Positions 60,463 to 64,000 of a DNA stretch of 64,000 nt are shown piece by piece; the stretch's first letter is position 1, and each line of letters opens with the position of its first letter. The position numbers and the translations under genes are program-made. The stretch is taken from the NCBI RefSeq assembly GCF_023242315.1, contig NZ_JALLIY010000025.1, positions 50,783 through 114,782 of the forward strand, in the 5' to 3' direction. The DNA comes from Pseudomonas sp. MWU13-2105 (GTDB lineage: Bacteria; Pseudomonadota; Gammaproteobacteria; Pseudomonadales; Pseudomonadaceae). The notes under the pieces were generated by a model. The model had not been told where the DNA came from. It saw nothing but the letters and a program-made list of their open reading frames with translations, and made no database searches.

Positions 60463-61694
60463 TCAACAGAACCTTGAGCCTGGGCGCGCTGATGTTGCTG
60501 GTTGGTGTCGACAGCCAGGCCGGTGTCCTTGACGCGGCGGATTTCAACGCTCGGTTGGAGACCCGCCAGGCCGTGACCCGTGAGGGCGAGTGGGGACTGG
60601 ACGAGTATTCCGCTCTGCTGGGCAGTGCCTGGCAAGGCGATTCGGGCTGGCGGCTGAAGGCGCAGGTCAGGGCGTTGCAGGAGAACAAGCTCGACGGCGA
60701 TTACCACGAGATCGAACCGCGCGAGCTGTTCGCCGAATACCAGGGTGAACGCTGTACCTCGACCGTCGGTGTGCAGCAGGTGGTATGGGGCAGCGCCGAT
60801 CGTTTGCGGGTGTTGGACGTCATTCATCCGTTCGACCGGCGCGAAGGTTACTTCGGTGACTATGTCCAGCAGCGCCGCCCGCTGGCGATGCTCAACAGCG
60901 AGTGCTCGGTATTCGAGGACCAGTCGCTGCAGCTGTTGTTGATTCCGCAGACCCGCAAGGACCTGCTGCCGGCCAGTGACGGGCGCTTCGCCGAACCTCG
61001 GGTCGGCGATCTGCTGAGCGGCGTGCCCCGCAGCGACGCCGCCGATCCGGACTGGCGCAAGCCGGCGGACTGGACCCCGGCACTGCGCTGGAGCGGCAAT
61101 GCCGCGGGCGTCGACTACTCCCTCAATGCCTGGCATGGCTGGCAAACCGAAGACACCCTGACTCCGGAGCTCACGCGTAGCGGCTTGAGCTATCGCCAGC
61201 AATTGCAGCGCCGCACCCTGTTCGGCGGCTCCTTTGCCATGCCCGTCGGGCCGGTGGTGGTCAAGGGCGAGGCGGCACTCACCCCGGATGCCTATCGCTA
61301 CTACCGGGATCCGGCGGGAATCGTTGATGTGCAGAAGAACCGCCAGCAGCAATTGTTGCTGGGCGTCGACTATCTGACTGGGGACTGGTTCTTCGGCGTG
61401 CAGTATTACAACCTGTGGAAAGACGATGTCGGGCAGGCCCTTGACCAGGATCGCTCGGAAATCGTCAGCCTGGCGATACGCCGGGAGATGCTCCAGGGGC
61501 GGCTCTACCTGACCGCGTATGTCGCCCAGGACTTGCGGCAGTCCGCGCAGTATGCCGCCCTGGAAATGCGTTACGACCTCGATGCCCACTGGCAACTGCG
61601 CAGCGGGCTCGATGTATTTGACGGCAGCCGGGGCAGCTTTGGTTACTACGAAGACCAGACCCGCTGGGTCAATGCCGTGCGTTATTCATTCTGA
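60459..61694 (+). CDS. Outer-membrane beta-barrel protein (DUF1302-like)
   Basis: 411 residues with a signal peptide (to about residue 20, SQA-GV). The remainder alternates aromatic and polar residues in strand-like segments and ends in NAVRYSF, with the C-terminal Phe of BAM-inserted barrels. Similar DUF1302-type proteins accompany lipid-handling loci. GGAGG precedes the ATG, which overlaps the previous stop. It closes the operon, and its last nine bases overlap the convergent topB gene. It could be the outer-membrane exit or receptor for the product. Confidence 0.8.
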   Translation: MINRTLSLGALMLLVGVDSQAGVLDAADFNARLETRQAVTREGEWGLDEYSALLGSAWQGDSGWRLKAQVRALQENKLDGDYHEIEPRELFAEYQGERCTSTVGVQQVVWGSADRLRVLDVIHPFDRREGYFGDYVQQRRPLAMLNSECSVFEDQSLQLLLIPQTRKDLLPASDGRFAEPRVGDLLSGVPRSDAADPDWRKPADWTPALRWSGNAAGVDYSLNAWHGWQTEDTLTPELTRSGLSYRQQLQRRTLFGGSFAMPVGPVVVKGEAALTPDAYRYYRDPAGIVDVQKNRQQQLLLGVDYLTGDWFFGVQYYNLWKDDVGQALDQDRSEIVSLAIRREMLQGRLYLTAYVAQDLRQSAQYAALEMRYDLDAHWQLRSGLDVFDGSRGSFGYYEDQTRWVNAVRYSF

Positions 61695-63653
61695 GACCCT
61701 GGGTGCAATCGATCCGGCCGCCGACTTTGGCGTACGCCGGGTCCTTGCTGTCTTGGCTCCCGCCGCCTTGCGTTTCTTCTTCCAGGGCGCCGCGACTTGT
61801 CCGGCCATCCCGGCCGGCATCGTGATCTGCAACTTCAACTCGACACAGCGCCCCACCTGCTTGCTCATCCAGGCCGCCTGCTTGGCGACGAACTCTTCCA
61901 GGCTCATCTCGCCGCTTTGCACCATGTCCAGTGCCTGTTCCCAGATCGCCGTGGTGCCCGGGTCGGCAATCGCCCGTGGCACCGCATCGATCAGGCTGAA
62001 GGCCGCCGGGGTCGCAGCGAGGCTTTTGCCGTGCTTGACCAGGTAACTGCGATCGAGCAAGCCCTGGATGATGCCGGCGCGGGTGGCTTCAGTGCCGATG
62101 CCGGTGGTGTCCTTGAGTTTCTGCTTGAGGCGCGGGTCCTCCACATACTTGGCGACGTTTTTCATCGCCTTGATCAGGTCGCCTTCGGTGAAGGGTTTTG
62201 GCGGCTGGGTCCAGAGGTCCTTGAGGTCGATCCGGCTCAGCGCGCACTCGGTGCCTTCGCGTAACGCCGGCAAGGCCTGCGGCTCGGGGGCTTCGCGGCC
62301 CTTGGCCGGTGCCAGCGCTTCAGGCAGGGCACGTTTCCAGCCCGGTTCGACGATCTGTTTGCCCACGGCCCGCAATGCCTGCGCGGCACAGTCGAAATCG
62401 GCCTGGGTCCGGTCATATTCGTGATTGGGCAGGAACTGTGCCAGGTAGCGGGCGCGAATCAGGCTGTAGACGGCGCGCGGCTTGCCCTGCAAGCGCTCGA
62501 GGCTGGCGCCGCTGCCCGTCGGGATGATGCCGTGGTGGGCGGTGACCTTGGCGTCGTTCCAGGCTCGCGAGCGGCGCGTCGGATCGAGATACGGCACCAG
62601 TTTGTCCAGGCTCGGATCAGCCCGTCCGAGCGCCGCCAGGACCCGGCTCGCGTCGCCGTGCTGGCTCAGGGGCAGAAAGCCGCAATCGCTGCGCGGGTAG
62701 GTGATGACCTTGTGGGTTTCATACAACGCCTGGGCAATGTCCAGTGTCTCCTGGGCACCCAGCCCCAGTCTTTTCGAGCACACTTCCTGCAAGGTGCCGA
62801 GATCGAAGGGCAGCGGGGCGGCCTCGCGAATCCGCTCGGTCTTGAGCTTCACCACCCTCGCGCCGGGCGCCGCGCCCATGGCGCTTGCGGCCTGCCGGGC
62901 AAGGGCCTGGTCGAGGCAACGGTCCTGGTCGTCACAGGCGTCCTGCGGCGCGCGCCACTGCGCGATAAAGGGCTGGCCGTCGTGCAGCAGGTGCACGTCG
63001 ATCGCCCAGTAAGCCACCGGCACGAAGTCGGCGATGCTGCGGTCGCGGTCCACCACCAGACGCAGGGTCGGGGTTTGCACGCGTCCCACCGGCAGCACGC
63101 CCTGGTAGCCGGACTGACGGCCGAGCAGGGTGAACAGGCGGCTCATGTTCATCCCGATCAGCCAGTCGGCCCGCGAGCGACCCAGGGCTGAGTGATAGAG
63201 TGAAAAGGTTTCGCTACCGGGCTTGAGCGCCGCCAGCGCCTTGTGGATCGAGGCGTCGTCCAGAGCCGACAGCCAGAGTCGCTGGATAGGCCCGCGGTAA
63301 CGACAATGCTCCACCAGCTCACGGGCAATCATTTCCCCTTCGCGGTCGGCGTCGGTGGCAATCACCAGTTCCCTGGCCTCGCCGAGCAGGCGCTTGACGG
63401 CCTTGTACTGGCTGGCGGTCTTGGGCTTGACCTGCATCTTCCATTTGTCCGGGACGATCGGCAGGTCGGCCAGCACCCAGCGTTTGTAGCGCGCGTCGTA
63501 GGCATCCGGCGGGGCGGTTTCCAGCAGATGGCCGATGCACCAGGTGACGGTGGCATTCGGCCCCGTCCAGCAGCCGTCGCCGCGCCGCGTCGCGCCGAGC
63601 ACGGCGGCAATGTCTTTGGCCTGGGAGGGCTTCTCACAGAGGAACAACCGCAT
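61686..63653 (-). CDS. topB: DNA topoisomerase III
   Basis: 655 residues, close to E. coli TopB (653). TOPRIM motif: FLCEKPSQAKDIA and IATDADREGE; active-site Tyr in THKVITYPRSDC (about Y319). It decatenates replication and recombination intermediates. The end lacks a long zinc-finger tail, having only a basic Lys/Arg-rich tail. ATG 63653 (preceded by AAGGTGG) preferred over GTG 63659. The 3' end overlaps the operon end by nine bases. Confidence 0.93.
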   Translation of the reverse strand: MRLFLCEKPSQAKDIAAVLGATRRGDGCWTGPNATVTWCIGHLLETAPPDAYDARYKRWVLADLPIVPDKWKMQVKPKTASQYKAVKRLLGEARELVIATDADREGEMIARELVEHCRYRGPIQRLWLSALDDASIHKALAALKPGSETFSLYHSALGRSRADWLIGMNMSRLFTLLGRQSGYQGVLPVGRVQTPTLRLVVDRDRSIADFVPVAYWAIDVHLLHDGQPFIAQWRAPQDACDDQDRCLDQALARQAASAMGAAPGARVVKLKTERIREAAPLPFDLGTLQEVCSKRLGLGAQETLDIAQALYETHKVITYPRSDCGFLPLSQHGDASRVLAALGRADPSLDKLVPYLDPTRRSRAWNDAKVTAHHGIIPTGSGASLERLQGKPRAVYSLIRARYLAQFLPNHEYDRTQADFDCAAQALRAVGKQIVEPGWKRALPEALAPAKGREAPEPQALPALREGTECALSRIDLKDLWTQPPKPFTEGDLIKAMKNVAKYVEDPRLKQKLKDTTGIGTEATRAGIIQGLLDRSYLVKHGKSLAATPAAFSLIDAVPRAIADPGTTAIWEQALDMVQSGEMSLEEFVAKQAAWMSKQVGRCVELKLQITMPAGMAGQVAAPWKKKRKAAGAKTARTRRTPKSAAGSIAPRVSE

Positions 63654-63659
63654 AACCAC

Positions 63660-63988
63660 CTTGTTTCATCAGCGCCTGGCAAGGGCTACAGGATGCTCAG
63701 TGTTGGCGCGGCGGGCAACCTTTATCTGTATGTATATACAGCTTTTGTTTCGACTTTGCTGGCGAGCCTCACCGAATAGGCACTGCTGTTGGTGATAGAG
63801 GCGAATTGGGCGGAGATTGAAATGGTTTTTTGTCCCTGATATGGAAACAATGATTCCTTGTTTTGGTGGATTGTCCTGTTTTTGTTGGTCGTCTAAAGTT
63901 CATTCCAAGCCGGCAGCACATACGTCCAAGCGGAGAATGCGCCGAGCTACCAGACTACTCAGACTTTCGACAGCCAAAGGAACTTGCC
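63660..63988. promoter_or_regulatory. topB / downstream gene intergenic region
   Basis: 329 bases with no convincing gene. It holds the LexA box at 63726-63741, an AT-rich stretch around 63820-63900 likely to contain the promoter of the rightward gene, and the Shine-Dalgarno AAAGGAA ahead of 63989. Confidence 0.6.
63726..63741. promoter_or_regulatory. LexA (SOS) box
   Basis: CTGTATGTATATACAG matches the CTG-N10-CAG consensus with an alternating TA core. It lies 73 bases upstream of topB's start on the minus strand and about 248 bases before the rightward gene. SOS control of topB is inference. Confidence 0.75.
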
Positions 63989-64000
63989 ATGTCTATCCGT
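63989..64000 (+). CDS. Start of a gene truncated by the window edge
   Basis: ATG TCT ATC CGT (MSIR) with AAAGGAAC at the right distance upstream. Only four codons are visible, so no function can be given. Confidence 0.6.

Noticed and set aside
44335..61694. Arylpolyene or polyyne cluster
   Set aside because: It has one KS, no DH-like or multiple KS sets, no MMPL exporter or thioesterase, and only one classical desaturase. The AAR-transaminase fusion points to an amine instead.

Overview
The window looks like a chromosomal segment of a fluorescent-group Pseudomonas. The evidence is the high G+C coding bias, three Pseudomonas-type REP palindromes in intergenic spaces (about 21476-21560, 34702-34775 and 43074-43139), and familiar Pseudomonas genes (PbpG, NhaR, YceH, TerC, a DUF3761 protein, a 3.4 kb-residue two-partner-secretion exoprotein). 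The species assignment is inference; there is no rRNA here. Nothing indicates a plasmid, phage or CRISPR locus.

Layout. 1-10986: the 3' end of a TpsB/FhaC-type outer-membrane transporter and its 3,415-residue filamentous exoprotein TpsA, which ends without a VENN motif, toxin domain or immunity gene. 11030-16860 (minus strand): a tightly coupled six-gene phospholipid locus (CDP-alcohol phosphatidyltransferase, hydrolase-methyltransferase fusion, PAP2-like/dual-specificity phosphatase fusion, small membrane protein, PlsC-type acyltransferase, CdsA-type cytidylyltransferase). 17033-18291: a decayed nucleotidyltransferase and two small secreted proteins. 18425-26580: LysR/MFS and MFS/LysR divergent pairs, a GST, small proteins, a LysE exporter and an AraC regulator. 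26573-43057: housekeeping and hypothetical genes, including an 843-residue membrane-anchored protein, pbpG, a shikimate-dehydrogenase-like enzyme, yceH, an MFS pump, nhaR/TerC, a C39-like lipoprotein lacking its catalytic residues, a glycine/D-amino-acid-oxidase-type flavoprotein, two tandem tRNA-Val(GAC) cassettes, a phytanoyl-CoA-dioxygenase-like enzyme, paired small membrane proteins and an FMN reductase. 43142-44014: a prohibitin-like SPFH protein. 61686-63653: topB, with a near-perfect LexA box upstream.

The most interesting part is 44335-61694, one co-directional 17.4 kb run of 14 genes, most joined by ATGA-type overlaps. It encodes a fatty-acyl-AMP ligase, two acyl carrier proteins, a His-rich membrane protein, a fatty acid desaturase, a class III aminotransferase fused to a domain that closely resembles cyanobacterial acyl-ACP reductase (AAR), a SRPBCC protein, a GNAT, a LolD/LolCE-like ABC transporter, a LolA-like periplasmic protein, a FabF-like ketosynthase, an extended SDR, an acyl-CoA-dehydrogenase-like flavoprotein and an outer-membrane beta-barrel. 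Ligase + ACP + acyl-CoA dehydrogenase + reductase/aminotransferase is the logic by which tambjamine producers make an unsaturated fatty amine, but no pyrrole genes are present. I infer that the locus makes a desaturated long-chain amine, possibly N-acylated, and moves it toward the outer membrane. A sigma70-like promoter with a GntR/FadR-like palindrome between its -35 and -10 lies at 44278-44306, just before the first gene.

All annotations come from reading the sequence; family assignments rest on motifs and remembered family features, not on database searches.
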